Of a stretch of DNA of 64,000 bases, positions 52,157-61,015 are shown in pieces (position 1 is the first letter of the stretch; every line of letters starts with the position of its first letter). The notes below the pieces were generated by a model. It saw only the letters and a list, made by a program, of their open reading frames with translations. It was not told the DNA's origin and did not search any database. The stretch lies in NCBI RefSeq assembly GCF_050410775.1, contig NZ_CP191229.1. One strand, 5' to 3'. A program made the translations under genes and the position numbers. The DNA comes from Erwinia sp050410775. Its GTDB lineage: Bacteria; Pseudomonadota; Gammaproteobacteria; Enterobacterales; Enterobacteriaceae.

Positions 52157-52885
52157 TTAGTGCGAGAGATAGTTGGCAAACGCGTCGGTTTGCGGCTGTG
52201 TAAAGCGGCTGGCGTCACCCTGTTCGACGATGTATCCGTTTTCCATATAAACCACGCGGCTTGCGGTTTTCCGCGCCACTTCCACTTCATGGGTGACGAT
52301 AACCTGAGTGATATTCGTCTGCGCCAGTTCACGAATGATCGCCACGATCTGGGCGGTGATTTCCGGATCGAGCGCGGCAGTGGGTTCATCAAACAGCAGG
52401 ACGGCCGGCTCCATCATCAGCGCCCTGGCGATGGCGACGCGCTGCTGCTGCCCGCCGGAAAGGTGCAGCGGAAAGCGGTCACCAAAGGCGGTCAAGCGCA
52501 GGCGCTCCAGCAGCTTGTCCGCCCTGGCGTGCGCTTGATCTTTACCGAGGCCGAGAACACGGCAGGGCGCTTCAATCAGATTCTGCCTGACGGTAAGGTG
52601 CGGCCAGAGGTTATACTGCTGAAAGACCATACCTACGTTCTGGCGCAGCTCGCGGATGGCCGCGTCTGATGGCGTCTTACTGAAGTCGAACTGCTTGCCC
52701 GCGATGCTCAGCGTGCCGGAACGCGGCATCTCCAGCAGGTTGAGCACGCGCAGCAGCGAGCTCTTACCGGCGCCGCTTGGCCCCAGCAGAACCAGCGTCT
52801 CGCCCTCGGGGCACGCCAGTTGGATATCGAACAGCGCCTGATGGGCGCCGTAAAAGCAGTTAATAGCGTTAAGTTGAATACTCAT
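52157..52885 (-). CDS. artP: Arginine ABC importer ATPase ArtP
   Basis: ATPase of 242 residues, the usual length from the ATG at 52885 (MSIQLNAINCFYGAHQ); the frame is open to 52936. Walker A is GPSGAGKS, the signature LSGGQQQRV and Walker B VLLFDEPTAALD. First gene of artPIQM, powering ArtQM. Confidence 0.96.
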   Translation of the reverse strand: MSIQLNAINCFYGAHQALFDIQLACPEGETLVLLGPSGAGKSSLLRVLNLLEMPRSGTLSIAGKQFDFSKTPSDAAIRELRQNVGMVFQQYNLWPHLTVRQNLIEAPCRVLGLGKDQAHARADKLLERLRLTAFGDRFPLHLSGGQQQRVAIARALMMEPAVLLFDEPTAALDPEITAQIVAIIRELAQTNITQVIVTHEVEVARKTASRVVYMENGYIVEQGDASRFTQPQTDAFANYLSH

Positions 52886-52893
52886 GCGCAAAA

Positions 52894-52911
52894 AGTGAAT
52901 AGCAATTGATG
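52894..52911 (-). promoter_or_regulatory. Possible ARG box upstream of artP
   Basis: The 18-mer starting AGTGAATAGC keeps the TGAAT half-site of the ArgR box; the second half, AATTGA, departs from ATTCA at one main position. It is nine bases upstream of the artP start. ArgR usually binds paired boxes and I see no clear partner. Confidence 0.3.
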
Positions 52912-53052
52912 CCGCAAATCTTAACGTTGACGGCATAGTTATGCAATCATCGTGCGTGAAAATGAGTCCAGATGCGGCATATTAGTGAAATGGCGGCACA
53001 ACATATCGCGGCTTTACCGGTAATTTGGGTTAAGGTCGCCGTTGAGATAAAG

Positions 53053-53074
53053 CGTGCCGCACGCTGGCGGCACG
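53053..53074 (-). terminator. Probable terminator of ybjP
   Basis: Stem CGTGCCG / CGGCACG with an 8-base loop, seven bases past the ybjP stop; on the minus strand it is followed by CTTTATC, a poor T tract. Confidence 0.5.
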
Positions 53075-53080
53075 AAAAGG

Positions 53081-53623
53081 CTAGCGAAGCAGCAGCTGGA
53101 TCAGGGAGCCGCCGTTCAAATGCGGAGTCTGACTCAGGTAGCGGACATCATCAACGGTCCAGCAGGTGCCTTCGCGTACCATTAATATCTCATCCTGCCA
53201 TTCCGTTGTTTTGTCGCCCTCGCGGGTTAACGCCACGCGCAGTGGAATATTACGGGCATCCGTATTTGGGATCCTGGAGGAATCTGCCACGCTGGCGGAA
53301 GTTGGACCGGCAGCCAGGCTGGAGAAAATATCGCCCTGGCGGAGCGCAGGCTCTTTATCCGTACCGGCGTTTGCCTTCAGCAGCGTCTGGTAAAGTTTCT
53401 CGCTGAGGTAGGGACGATATTTGGCCAGCAAAGCGGCGTCAGGCAGGCCACTGGAAGGCTGTTCAATATGAAGGTCGTAAAATTGCTGCGCAACAGAGTC
53501 CGGACCGCCTTCAACGCAGGGGCCGATACGCGTACCGATATCCTTATAGGCGGGTTCTACCGTGGTACAGGCGCTTAACAGCAGTGCCAGTGGAGCCAGT
53601 GCAGCAATCGCTTGGTATTTCAT
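53081..53623 (-). CDS. ybjP: Lipoprotein YbjP
   Basis: Predicted lipoprotein of 180 residues with a lipobox LLSAC (Cys19). The mature part is a DUF3828-type domain; visible features are VAQQFYDLHIEQP, YLSEKLYQTLL and the C-terminal WTVDDVRYLSQTP. E. coli YbjP is about 171 residues and has recently been tied to the outer membrane near TolC; the function here is inferred only. It diverges from ybjQ. Confidence 0.88.
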   Translation of the reverse strand: MKYQAIAALAPLALLLSACTTVEPAYKDIGTRIGPCVEGGPDSVAQQFYDLHIEQPSSGLPDAALLAKYRPYLSEKLYQTLLKANAGTDKEPALRQGDIFSSLAAGPTSASVADSSRIPNTDARNIPLRVALTREGDKTTEWQDEILMVREGTCWTVDDVRYLSQTPHLNGGSLIQLLLR

Positions 53624-53727
53624 CTTGATTTCCTTATTGTTTCTGGATGATCTATTTTAGCATAAACCCCTACCAATCACGTTAGCTGCTAAAGCGGCAT
53701 TCGCAAAGGGCAGCGAAGGAGAACCGA

Positions 53728-54051
53728 ATGAAATTTTCAACGACCCCAACGCTTGAAGGACAGGTTATCACCGACTATTGCGGTGTGGTAACGGGCGAAG
53801 CCATTCTTGGCGCCAATATTTTCCGTGATTTCTTCGCGGGCATCCGCGATATCGTCGGTGGCCGCTCGGGAGCCTATGAGAAGGAGCTGCGTAAAGCGCG
53901 GCAGATCGCCTTTAAAGAACTGGAAGAGCAGGCGAAGGCGCTGGGCGCAAATGCCGTGGTGGGCATTGATATTGATTATGAGACCGTCGGTAAAGACGCC
54001 AGCATGTTGATGGTCAGCGTTACCGGCACCGCCGTGAAAATTCGCGGCTGA
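53728..54051 (+). CDS. ybjQ: YbjQ family protein (UPF0145)
   Basis: A 107-residue protein that forms a ring-like pentamer in solved relatives; function unknown, with heavy-metal binding sometimes proposed. Recognised by MKFSTTPTLEGQVITDYCGVV, GANIFRDFFAGIRDIVGGRS and ALGANAVVGIDIDYE. Its TGA overlaps the next ATG by one base (TGATG), so it is coupled to amiD. Confidence 0.93.
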   Translation: MKFSTTPTLEGQVITDYCGVVTGEAILGANIFRDFFAGIRDIVGGRSGAYEKELRKARQIAFKELEEQAKALGANAVVGIDIDYETVGKDASMLMVSVTGTAVKIRG

Positions 54052-54887
54052 TGCGTAAGCTGGGAGTTGCCGCCGCCGCGCTGCTGCTCAGCGCCTGTAC
54101 GTCGTCCGGCTTTGAACAGCACGAGGGGTATGTGGTGGATACGCAGCATGCTGCCTGGGGGGCGAGACCGCGCGTTAAGGTGCTTGTGATCCACTATACG
54201 GCAGAGGAGTTTCCTGAGGCGCTCGCGACGCTGACTGCGCGCGAGGTTAGCGCCCACTATCTTATTCCCGCCGTGCCGCTTGAGAAAAGCGGGCGTCCCA
54301 CTCTGGTCAGGCTGGTGCCGGAGTCTCAACTGGCCTGGCACGCCGGCCCCAGCTTCTGGCGCGGCGCCACCCGGCTGAATGACACCTCCGTCGGCATTGA
54401 GCTTGAGAATCCGGGATACACGCGGACGGCGGAAGGACGGAAATGGTATCCCTTCACCGCTCAACAGATGGCCGCGCTCAGGCCGCTGGCCCGTGATATC
54501 GTCCAGCGTTACGCGATCCCTGCCCAGAACGTGGTTGGTCACAGCGATATTGCCCCTCAGCGTAAACAGGATCCCGGCCCGCTCTTCCCCTGGCGCTGGC
54601 TGGCAGAGCAGGGCATAGGGGCCTGGCCCGACGAGGCGCGCGTCGCTTTCTATCTGGCGGGCAGGCCACCGGAGCTCGCGGTGGAGAACGAGAAACTGCT
54701 GGGCTTGCTGTCGCGCTATGGTTATGAGGTGTCGCCCGGAATGAGCAGTGAGCAGCAGCAAAGGGTCATTGCTGCTTTTCAGATGCATTTCCGGCCGGCG
54801 GACTACCGGGGCTTCGCGGATGCCGGCAGCGAAGCCGTTGCACAGGCGCTGCTTGAGAAATATGGCTCCCGCCAGGATGCAGGATGA
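54051..54887 (+). CDS. amiD: N-acetylmuramoyl-L-alanine amidase AmiD
   Basis: Outer-membrane-anchored zinc amidase of 278 residues that cleaves peptidoglycan and anhydro-muropeptides. Lipobox LLLSAC with Cys16. Amidase_2 domain with zinc ligands His48 (VLVIHYTAEE), His164 and Asp174 (GHSDIAPQRKQDPG), followed by a C-terminal peptidoglycan-binding helical domain (LLGLLSRYGYEV, QRVIAAFQMHFRP). It overlaps ybjQ. Confidence 0.95.
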   Translation: MRKLGVAAAALLLSACTSSGFEQHEGYVVDTQHAAWGARPRVKVLVIHYTAEEFPEALATLTAREVSAHYLIPAVPLEKSGRPTLVRLVPESQLAWHAGPSFWRGATRLNDTSVGIELENPGYTRTAEGRKWYPFTAQQMAALRPLARDIVQRYAIPAQNVVGHSDIAPQRKQDPGPLFPWRWLAEQGIGAWPDEARVAFYLAGRPPELAVENEKLLGLLSRYGYEVSPGMSSEQQQRVIAAFQMHFRPADYRGFADAGSEAVAQALLEKYGSRQDAG

Positions 54888-54927
54888 TCGCCTTACTGAA
54901 GCGGTCTCAGTAAGGCGGGAAACGAGG

Positions 54928-55935
54928 TTAACGCCGGGCGCGCAAAAAATCTTTCCAGTGCGCTACCAGCGTTTCCAGCGCGTGACGGTCAGCGTCCAGG
55001 TGCGTGACTAATCGCGTCACCGGACCGGTGCTCAGTAAAATGCCGCGCTCATGCATCCAGGCTTTCAGCGGTCCGATCTCCGCTTCCGGCAGGCGGACGA
55101 AGACCATATTGGTATCCTGCCTTGTGACGTCCACATCAATCTGCCGCAGCTGGCCAGCCAGCCAGGCGGCGTTATCATGATCCTCCTGCAGGCGCGCCAC
55201 GTTATGTTGCAGCGCATATTGTCCTGCCGCCGCCAGAATGCCCGCCTGGCGCATCGCGCCACCGGTCATTTTACGCCAGCGGCGGGCGCGCTGAATATAC
55301 TCCGCGCTGCCGCAAAGCAGCGAGCCAACCGGCGCGCCCAGCCCTTTAGAGAGGCAAATCGTCAGCGTGTCGCAGTAGCGGGCAATCGCCTCCAGCTCAA
55401 CGTTAAGCGCCACGGCGGCGTTGAAAATGCGGGCGCCATCGATATGCAGCGCCAGGCCACGCTCCCGCGTGAAATCCCAAGCTTCCGCCAGATAGCTTAA
55501 CGGCAATACTTTGCCATTATGGGTATTTTCCAGGCTGAGCAGGCGCGTGATCGCGAAATGAAAATCGTCAGGCTTGATAAACTGAGCGACCAGGTCGAGC
55601 GGCAGCGTGCCGTCAGCCGCCGCCGGAATAGGCTGAGGCTGAATGCTACCCAGCACCGCCGCGCCGCCAGCTTCATACTTGTAGTTATGCGCCTGCTGCC
55701 CAACAATGTACTCCTCCCCGCGCTGACAGTGGCAAAGCAGCGCGACCAGATTGGCCTGGGTGCCGGTGGGCAGAAAGAGGGCAGCCTCCTTGCCACTGAG
55801 GCGGGCGGCTTCGGCTTCCAGCGCATTGACCGTCGGGTCATCGCCATAGACATCATCGCCGGTTTCGGCTGACATCATGGCTGTGAGCATGGCGGCACCT
55901 GGCCGGGTTACAGTATCACTGCGTAAATCAATCAC
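54928..55935 (-). CDS. ltaE: Low-specificity L-threonine aldolase
   Basis: PLP enzyme of 335 residues that splits L-threonine and L-allo-threonine to glycine and acetaldehyde. Family motifs are MIDLRSDTVTRPG, GDDVYGDDPTVN, LPTGTQANLVAL, HIDGARIFNA, and SKGLGAPVGS with the PLP lysine. In E. coli ybjS and ybjT separate amiD from ltaE; both are missing here. Confidence 0.96.
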   Translation of the reverse strand: MIDLRSDTVTRPGAAMLTAMMSAETGDDVYGDDPTVNALEAEAARLSGKEAALFLPTGTQANLVALLCHCQRGEEYIVGQQAHNYKYEAGGAAVLGSIQPQPIPAAADGTLPLDLVAQFIKPDDFHFAITRLLSLENTHNGKVLPLSYLAEAWDFTRERGLALHIDGARIFNAAVALNVELEAIARYCDTLTICLSKGLGAPVGSLLCGSAEYIQRARRWRKMTGGAMRQAGILAAAGQYALQHNVARLQEDHDNAAWLAGQLRQIDVDVTRQDTNMVFVRLPEAEIGPLKAWMHERGILLSTGPVTRLVTHLDADRHALETLVAHWKDFLRARR

Positions 55936-56167
55936 ACTTGCGCTCCTTTTCTCTGAAAACGCCCCAGCGTCGTCAATGTCTTTGAAATGTTTTACCGCAG
56001 CCTATGCGGTTTTACCAGCGCAGGAGACGATCGTTATACGCTCTGATGATGGCGGATATATCTGCGTTAATCGCACATTACAGCTGGAGGGGAAAGGATA
56101 ATGCGGGCTGGAGGAGGTTTCAGGAAAAACGTGCGGCAGGGATCGGGCCTACCGCACGGACGAAGGA

Positions 56168-57160
56168 TCAGGCGAGGACAATATCGCTGACGGGTTTGCA
56201 GCTGCATGCCAGCACGTAGCCAGCGGCAATCTCTTCCTTGCTCAGCGTCTGAAGACTGCTGGTAGTGAATTTACCGCTTACTATCTGGGTTTTACAGCAG
56301 CCGCATACGCCGGAACGACAGGCGGCGACGATATCAACCGCATTTTTCTCCATCGCCTCCAGCAGCGTCGCGCCGGATGTGAAAGTGCCTGCCTTCTCCG
56401 CGCCGCTGACGCGCAGGGCCAGCGGCTGACCCTGGTCCGAAGCGTCCGTAGCCTGCATGGGCGTGAACTGCTCTTTCCACAGATCCACCGCCCCCAGCGC
56501 TCTGGCGAATCCTTCAACCTGCTGCATATAGCCTTCAGGCCCGCAAATCATGACGGTACGGCTGGCCATATCGGGCACCAGGGCGCTGAGTCTTTCAAGG
56601 GTTAGCCGCCCGTCTGGCATTTCCGCTGTGGGGTTGTCTTCGGCCACGATAACCAAATTCAGCCAGGGCTGTAGCGCGGCCAGCTCTGCGGCAAAAATCA
56701 CCTCCTGCTGAGATCGTACGCTGTAACAGAGCGTTACGCTGCATTCCGGGCGATGAGCCGCCAGCCAGCGACACATAGAAATAATGGGCGTAATACCACA
56801 GCCAGCCGCCATCATCAGATAACGCTCTGCGGGATGCTGTTCGCAGCTGAATTCACCCTGCGGATCGGAAAGCCAGACATAGTCGCCCGGTTTCACCTGC
56901 CGGGTCAGCCAGCCTGAGCCCTGCCCCCCGTCGATATAACGCACGGTCAGCGTAATAAATTCGCTCTGGCCAGGCGTTGAAGAGAGCGTGTAGGCGCGCA
57001 GCTGCGCCGATTTTGCAATCTGCACCAGCGCAAACTGGCCCGCCTGCCAGCGGTAGAAATCATGATTAATTAACGCGATAGTCCAGACGTCGGGCGTCTC
57101 CTGCGTGACGTGGTGAACCTGCATCCGCCAGGAACATAATGGATTTGTCTGCATGGTCAT
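56168..57160 (-). CDS. hcr: NADH oxidoreductase Hcr (Hcp reductase)
   Basis: FAD and [2Fe-2S] protein of 330 residues that passes electrons from NADH to Hcp. It has an N-terminal ferredoxin-reductase domain (FAD motif RAYTLSSTPG; NAD-binding MMAAGCGITPIISM) and a C-terminal plant-type ferredoxin domain with cysteines in ACRSGVCGCCKTQ and a final cysteine near the C-terminus (VLACSCKP). Starts at 57160 or 57154 are possible. The start lies four bases after the hcp stop; operon hcp-hcr. Confidence 0.94.
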   Translation of the reverse strand: MTMQTNPLCSWRMQVHHVTQETPDVWTIALINHDFYRWQAGQFALVQIAKSAQLRAYTLSSTPGQSEFITLTVRYIDGGQGSGWLTRQVKPGDYVWLSDPQGEFSCEQHPAERYLMMAAGCGITPIISMCRWLAAHRPECSVTLCYSVRSQQEVIFAAELAALQPWLNLVIVAEDNPTAEMPDGRLTLERLSALVPDMASRTVMICGPEGYMQQVEGFARALGAVDLWKEQFTPMQATDASDQGQPLALRVSGAEKAGTFTSGATLLEAMEKNAVDIVAACRSGVCGCCKTQIVSGKFTTSSLQTLSKEEIAAGYVLACSCKPVSDIVLA

Positions 57161-57164
57161 CTCC

Positions 57165-58811
57165 TCAGGCGCTCAGCATAGCGTCGAGATCGTTTTCGAC
57201 AGTAGTGACAGGCTGCAGGCCAAATTCGCTTTGCAGCAGCGCCAGCACGTTTTCGCTCAGGAATGCCGGCGGCGTCGGGCCGGTGCGGATATTTTTTACG
57301 CCGAGCGCCAGCAGCGTCAGCAGTACGACGATGGCCTTCTGCTCAAACCAGGAAAGCACCAGCGACAGCGGCAGATCGTTCACGCCGCACTCCAGTTTTT
57401 CCGCCAGCTTTACGGCCAGCATAATGGCGGAGTAGCTGTCGTTACACTGTCCCGCATCCAGCAATCGCGGCAGCCCTTCCAGCGTGCCAAAATCGAGTTT
57501 ATTGAAACGATATTTGCCGCAGGCGAGCGTCAGAATCATGCAATCTTCCGGCACTGAGGTTGCCAGGTCGGTAAAGTAACTGCGCTTTTCACGGCTGCCG
57601 TCGCAGCCACCGATCAGGAAAAGGTGGCGCAGTTTTTTCGCCGCCACCAGGTCGATGATGGTATCGCTGGCATCCTGTAACACCTGACGACCAAAGCCGA
57701 CGGTGATCTCATGCGGGATCTCAGTCCAGGGGAAGCCGGGCAGCGCCTGTGCCTGAGCAATAACGGGCGAAAAGTCATCGTTTTCCAGATGGTTCACGCC
57801 GGGCCAGCCGACGATACTGCGTGTCCAGATGCGATCCTGATAATTGCCGACGAAAGGGTCAATGATGCAGTTGGATGTCATCACTACTGGCCCGGGGAAG
57901 CGGGCAAACTCTTCCTGCTGGTTCTGCCAGCCGCTGCCGTAGTTACCGATCAGATGCGGGTACTGTTTCAGCAGGGGATAGCCGTGAGCCGGCAGCATTT
58001 CGCCATGGGTATAAATATGAATATCCATGCCGACGGTCTGTTCAAGCAGCATTTGCAGATCTTTCAGGTCGTGTCCTGAGATCAGAATCGCTTTACCGGC
58101 GACGGGACGGACATTAACGGCAACCGGCTGCGGATTACCGTAGGTAGTAGTCTGCGCTTCGTCCAGCATCGCCATAATAGTGAAGTTCATTTTGCCGATC
58201 TGCATGGCTTTCTCCAGCAGATCGTTCATCTCGTTTGGCTGCGTTCCCAGCCACGCCATAATCTCATGATACTGCTGATACACGCCGTTATCGAAGCGGC
58301 CATGAACATGTGCGTGCTCCATATAGGCCGCTGCGCCTTTCAGGCCATAGAGGCATAGCAGACGGACGCCAAGAATATCTTCATTATCATCGCCCCGGTT
58401 CAGCGCGAAGTCAGCGGCCTGCGCCTGAAGCGTAGCGATATCGTCACTCGCCAGCGTCAGATCGGCCAGCGGATGAGCGAGAGAAAGCGGACTCTGCGCC
58501 TGAAGGCAGCGCGCCTTCAGCTGGTCACGATATGCAATAGCAGTACGGGCATAGTCAACGATGCGTCCCGAGTCGAAGTTAACGTTGGTCAGCGTTGAAA
58601 AGAACGCAAGCGGGGCGAAGCTGTCAATTTCGTGCTCGATGATATTGTGCCTGCGCGCTTCCACGGCCCAGGCAGAGAGCCCCTGAAGGGCAGCAATCAG
58701 CAAATCCTGAAGATCGGAGGTTTCGGCGGTTTTACCACACATACCCTGGGCATAGGCACAGCCGTTGGCGGCTGGCGTGTGGAGAGTTTGCTCACATTGA
58801 ATACAGAACAT
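57165..58811 (-). CDS. hcp: Hydroxylamine reductase / hybrid cluster protein
   Basis: Hybrid-cluster protein of 548 residues, a high-affinity nitric oxide reductase under anaerobic nitrosative stress. The N-terminal cluster is bound by Cys3-x2-Cys6-x11-Cys18-x6-Cys25, the enterobacterial [2Fe-2S] class. Hybrid-cluster ligand regions are visible (GHDLKDLQ, VMTSNCIIDPF, LIGGCDGSREKRSYFTDLA, DAGQCNDSYSAI). An NsrR site overlies its promoter. Confidence 0.96.
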   Translation of the reverse strand: MFCIQCEQTLHTPAANGCAYAQGMCGKTAETSDLQDLLIAALQGLSAWAVEARRHNIIEHEIDSFAPLAFFSTLTNVNFDSGRIVDYARTAIAYRDQLKARCLQAQSPLSLAHPLADLTLASDDIATLQAQAADFALNRGDDNEDILGVRLLCLYGLKGAAAYMEHAHVHGRFDNGVYQQYHEIMAWLGTQPNEMNDLLEKAMQIGKMNFTIMAMLDEAQTTTYGNPQPVAVNVRPVAGKAILISGHDLKDLQMLLEQTVGMDIHIYTHGEMLPAHGYPLLKQYPHLIGNYGSGWQNQQEEFARFPGPVVMTSNCIIDPFVGNYQDRIWTRSIVGWPGVNHLENDDFSPVIAQAQALPGFPWTEIPHEITVGFGRQVLQDASDTIIDLVAAKKLRHLFLIGGCDGSREKRSYFTDLATSVPEDCMILTLACGKYRFNKLDFGTLEGLPRLLDAGQCNDSYSAIMLAVKLAEKLECGVNDLPLSLVLSWFEQKAIVVLLTLLALGVKNIRTGPTPPAFLSENVLALLQSEFGLQPVTTVENDLDAMLSA

Positions 58812-58826
58812 AGCGCGGCCTTTTTA

Positions 58827-58849
58827 AAGTTGCATTTAAAATACATCTT
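58827..58849 (-). promoter_or_regulatory. NsrR operator of hcp-hcr
   Basis: Near-perfect inverted repeat of two 11-mers, AAGTTGCATTT and AAATACATCTT, separated by one A. This matches the enterobacterial NsrR consensus at almost every position. It ends 16 bases before the hcp start and predicts de-repression by nitric oxide. Confidence 0.88.
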
Positions 58850-58907
58850 TATGCTAAGAGCAAAGGCGGCACTTTCAAAGACGTTGTGCTTTAAAACGCA
58901 AGGTTCA

Positions 58908-58921
58908 TTGATCTGACGCAA
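58908..58921 (-). promoter_or_regulatory. Possible FNR site upstream of hcp
   Basis: On the minus strand TTGCG-TCAG-ATCAA, matching 8 of 10 positions of TTGAT-N4-ATCAA. It lies about 100 bases upstream of hcp, which is anaerobically induced by FNR in relatives; the -10 was not resolved. It also lies just past the lysO stop. Confidence 0.4.
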
Positions 58922-58932
58922 ACAGGCCGCCC

Positions 58933-59832
58933 TCAGGCAGCGAAAAAAGCGATCAGAATGGGGGCGAGCAGGCTCAACATAAAACCGTGGACGATAGCGG
59001 CGGGGACAATTTCCGTGCCGCCGCTGCGCTGAAGGACGGGCAGGGTGAAATCCATTGAGGTAGCGCCGCACAGCCCGAGCGCCGTTGAGCGGTGGCGGGC
59101 TATCAGCGCCGGGATAAGCATAATGGCCAGCAGCTCACGTAGCAGATCGTTAAAGAAGGCTGCACTGCCTATCACCGGACCAAAAGATTCCGTCATCAGG
59201 ATGCCGGAAAGGGAATACCAGCCGAAACCGGAAGCCATTGCCAGACCGGTTTTTAACGGCAGTCCCAGTATCAGGGCGGCGATAGCGCCACCAGCCAGCG
59301 CGCTGATAAATACCACAAAGGCCACCATCATGCCGCGGCGGTTAATCAGGATCTGACGCAGCGTCATGCCGCTGCCGCGCAGCTGGAGACCGACGAGGAA
59401 CAGCAGAAACAGCAGCGCATACTCACCCGCTTCACTGGCAAACTTCAGCGGCGTCCAGTGGCTGAGGCCGAGCAGGAAGCCGGCAATAACCACGCCGCAA
59501 AGCTTCAGCGACTCCAGCGCCATATGTAATCGTGAGGGCAGCTTCTGCTGACGGTGGTTATGCGCCCAGGGACGAAGATGTTCCAGCAGGCGCAGCGCCA
59601 GCAAATTACCGATAAGGATGCAGGCTGCGCTGATCAGGCTGTAGTTCACTATAGAGAGAAGATTGCGTCCCAGATCGTCCAGAAACGCCAGGCTGATACC
59701 CATAAAAAAGAGGATGACGTAGACCATCCAGCTCAGCAGTTTGTTAACCACTCTTTGCAGCGAGGGGGCTTTGACGGGCAAAAGATAACCCGCAATCAGC
59801 GGTAGGAGAATGATCAACAGTCCTGAATACAT
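58933..59832 (-). CDS. lysO: L-lysine exporter LysO
   Basis: Inner-membrane lysine exporter of 299 residues, exactly the E. coli LysO (YbjE) length, from the ATG at 59832 (MYSGLLIILLPLIAGYLLP); the frame is open to 59958. Conserved segments are LLSWMVYVILFFMGISLAFLD, MALESLKLCGVVIAGF, ASGFGWYSLSGIL and GATSMDFTLPVLQR. No riboswitch-like fold was recognised upstream. Confidence 0.94.
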   Translation of the reverse strand: MYSGLLIILLPLIAGYLLPVKAPSLQRVVNKLLSWMVYVILFFMGISLAFLDDLGRNLLSIVNYSLISAACILIGNLLALRLLEHLRPWAHNHRQQKLPSRLHMALESLKLCGVVIAGFLLGLSHWTPLKFASEAGEYALLFLLFLVGLQLRGSGMTLRQILINRRGMMVAFVVFISALAGGAIAALILGLPLKTGLAMASGFGWYSLSGILMTESFGPVIGSAAFFNDLLRELLAIMLIPALIARHRSTALGLCGATSMDFTLPVLQRSGGTEIVPAAIVHGFMLSLLAPILIAFFAA

Positions 59833-59969
59833 GTGGCGGGTCGTCCATGCGCAAAAGTTGAGGCGACAAGCTAGCGAAATTTTTAACCTGAGTAAAGCGC
59901 TCTTCCCGTCCTGCGCTTGACCGTCGCGGGTATGGGGGCCATTCTCAATAAAAACCACAGGAAATCCTG

Positions 59970-60656
59970 ATGATACTGCAGCATATAGCCATTAGCGGGT
60001 TTCGCGGCATCAGTCAGCTTTCTCTGCCGGTGGAGCAGGGCAACGTGCTGCTTGGCGAAAATACCTGGGGGAAATCGACGCTTCTGGATGCCCGCCCCCT
60101 GCTGCTGAATGAGAACCCGGAAACCCGGTACATCCTATAATGCTGTCGGTGGCCTGGGGCCTCCTCACTCTGCTGCCGCTGCAAAAAATCACTACAACCA
60201 ATCCGGGCGACCTTCTTTCACAGGTGCCGGTGGGCGATGTTTGCCCGGCCGATCAGGCAGGAAAGTTGCGTGGACGTATGGCGACTGAAGCCGTTGCTGA
60301 AATTTGCGCAAAGGATGGGGATTGAGTGGCACGTGCTGACCGATGGCGACGAGGCGGGAAACAAATATGCCACAACGGCGAAAAGCCAGCTTCACGCGGG
60401 GTTGCCAGATGAGCGCGAACGCCTGACGCAGTTACCCGCACTGGATATGGAGCATTTTCTGTACAAGCAGGGATTCGCAGAGGTTTATCATCGTACTGCC
60501 CGTTTGCCGTTGAAGGTGCCAATGAATATACGGCGCGTTATCGCCAAAGCGCTCCAGCATTCATCGAAACCGGAGCTGGCCGTGGCATCCGTACCGCCGT
60601 TGCTGAGAGAAATGTTTCATCGCCTGCAGGGACTCGCCCGGCGAAGCGGGGCGTAA
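59970..60656 (+). pseudogene. ybjD: Decayed ybjD (OLD-family ATPase/TOPRIM nuclease)
   Basis: Three pieces of a YbjD-like protein lie in order but in broken frames. Piece 1 (59970-60140) has IAISGFRGISQLSLPVEQ and Walker A GENTWGKST, then jumps after LLDA straight to a Walker-B-like LLLNENPETR (Asn in place of the expected Asp) and stops at a TAA. Piece 2 (from 60140, another frame) reads MLSVAWGLLTLLPLQKITTTN. Piece 3 (to 60656, back in the first frame) has RLKPLLKFAQRMGIEWHVL and the TOPRIM TDGDEAG. The intact protein is over 500 residues; the remnant could encode under 230. Internal deletions plus two frameshifts make function very unlikely. Confidence 0.9.
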
Positions 60657-60725
60657 ATCTGATTCAGCCGCTTGAAAATCGGGCGCGCAGCCCAATCTTA
60701 CTGGTATCGCCACGGAAAACCATAA

Positions 60726-60754
60726 AAATGCCAGCTTGCGTGGCTGGCATTTTG
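60726..60754. terminator. Bidirectional terminator between ybjD remnant and cspD
   Basis: Stem AATGCCAGC / GCTGGCATT with a 7-base loop, flanked by A and T runs; it probably ends the cspD transcript on the minus strand. Confidence 0.8.
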
Positions 60755-60787
60755 CAGTAGGGTTGGTCAGAATGAGTGAAGGAAAGG

Positions 60788-61015
60788 TCAGGCACTGACT
60801 GCCATTGCCATTTCCACAGGAACGATAAGACTGGCATGATTGCCTTTCGGTCCCTGATGCACATCAAACTGGACTTGCTGCCCGGCTTTCAGCGTTCTGT
60901 AGCCATCCATCTGAATCGTTGAGTAGTGGGCGAAGATATCTTCACCGCCATCAACAGGACAGATAAAGCCGAAGCCCTTGGCATTATTGAACCATTTAAC
61001 AGTACCCGTCTCCAT
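60788..61015 (-). CDS. cspD: Cold-shock-like protein CspD
   Basis: Replication-inhibiting single-stranded DNA/RNA-binding protein of 74 residues, with one cold-shock domain: KWFNNAKGFGFI (RNP1) and DIFAHYSTI (RNP2). The start at 61015 (METGTVKWF) gives exactly the E. coli length; the frame is open to 61039. Induced in stationary phase and by starvation in E. coli. It diverges from clpS-clpA as in E. coli. Confidence 0.95.
   Translation of the reverse strand: METGTVKWFNNAKGFGFICPVDGGEDIFAHYSTIQMDGYRTLKAGQQVQFDVHQGPKGNHASLIVPVEMAMAVSA

Noticed and set aside
59833..59969. Lysine riboswitch upstream of lysO
   Set aside because: The short leader lacks the conserved lysine-aptamer motifs and is too short for the fold.
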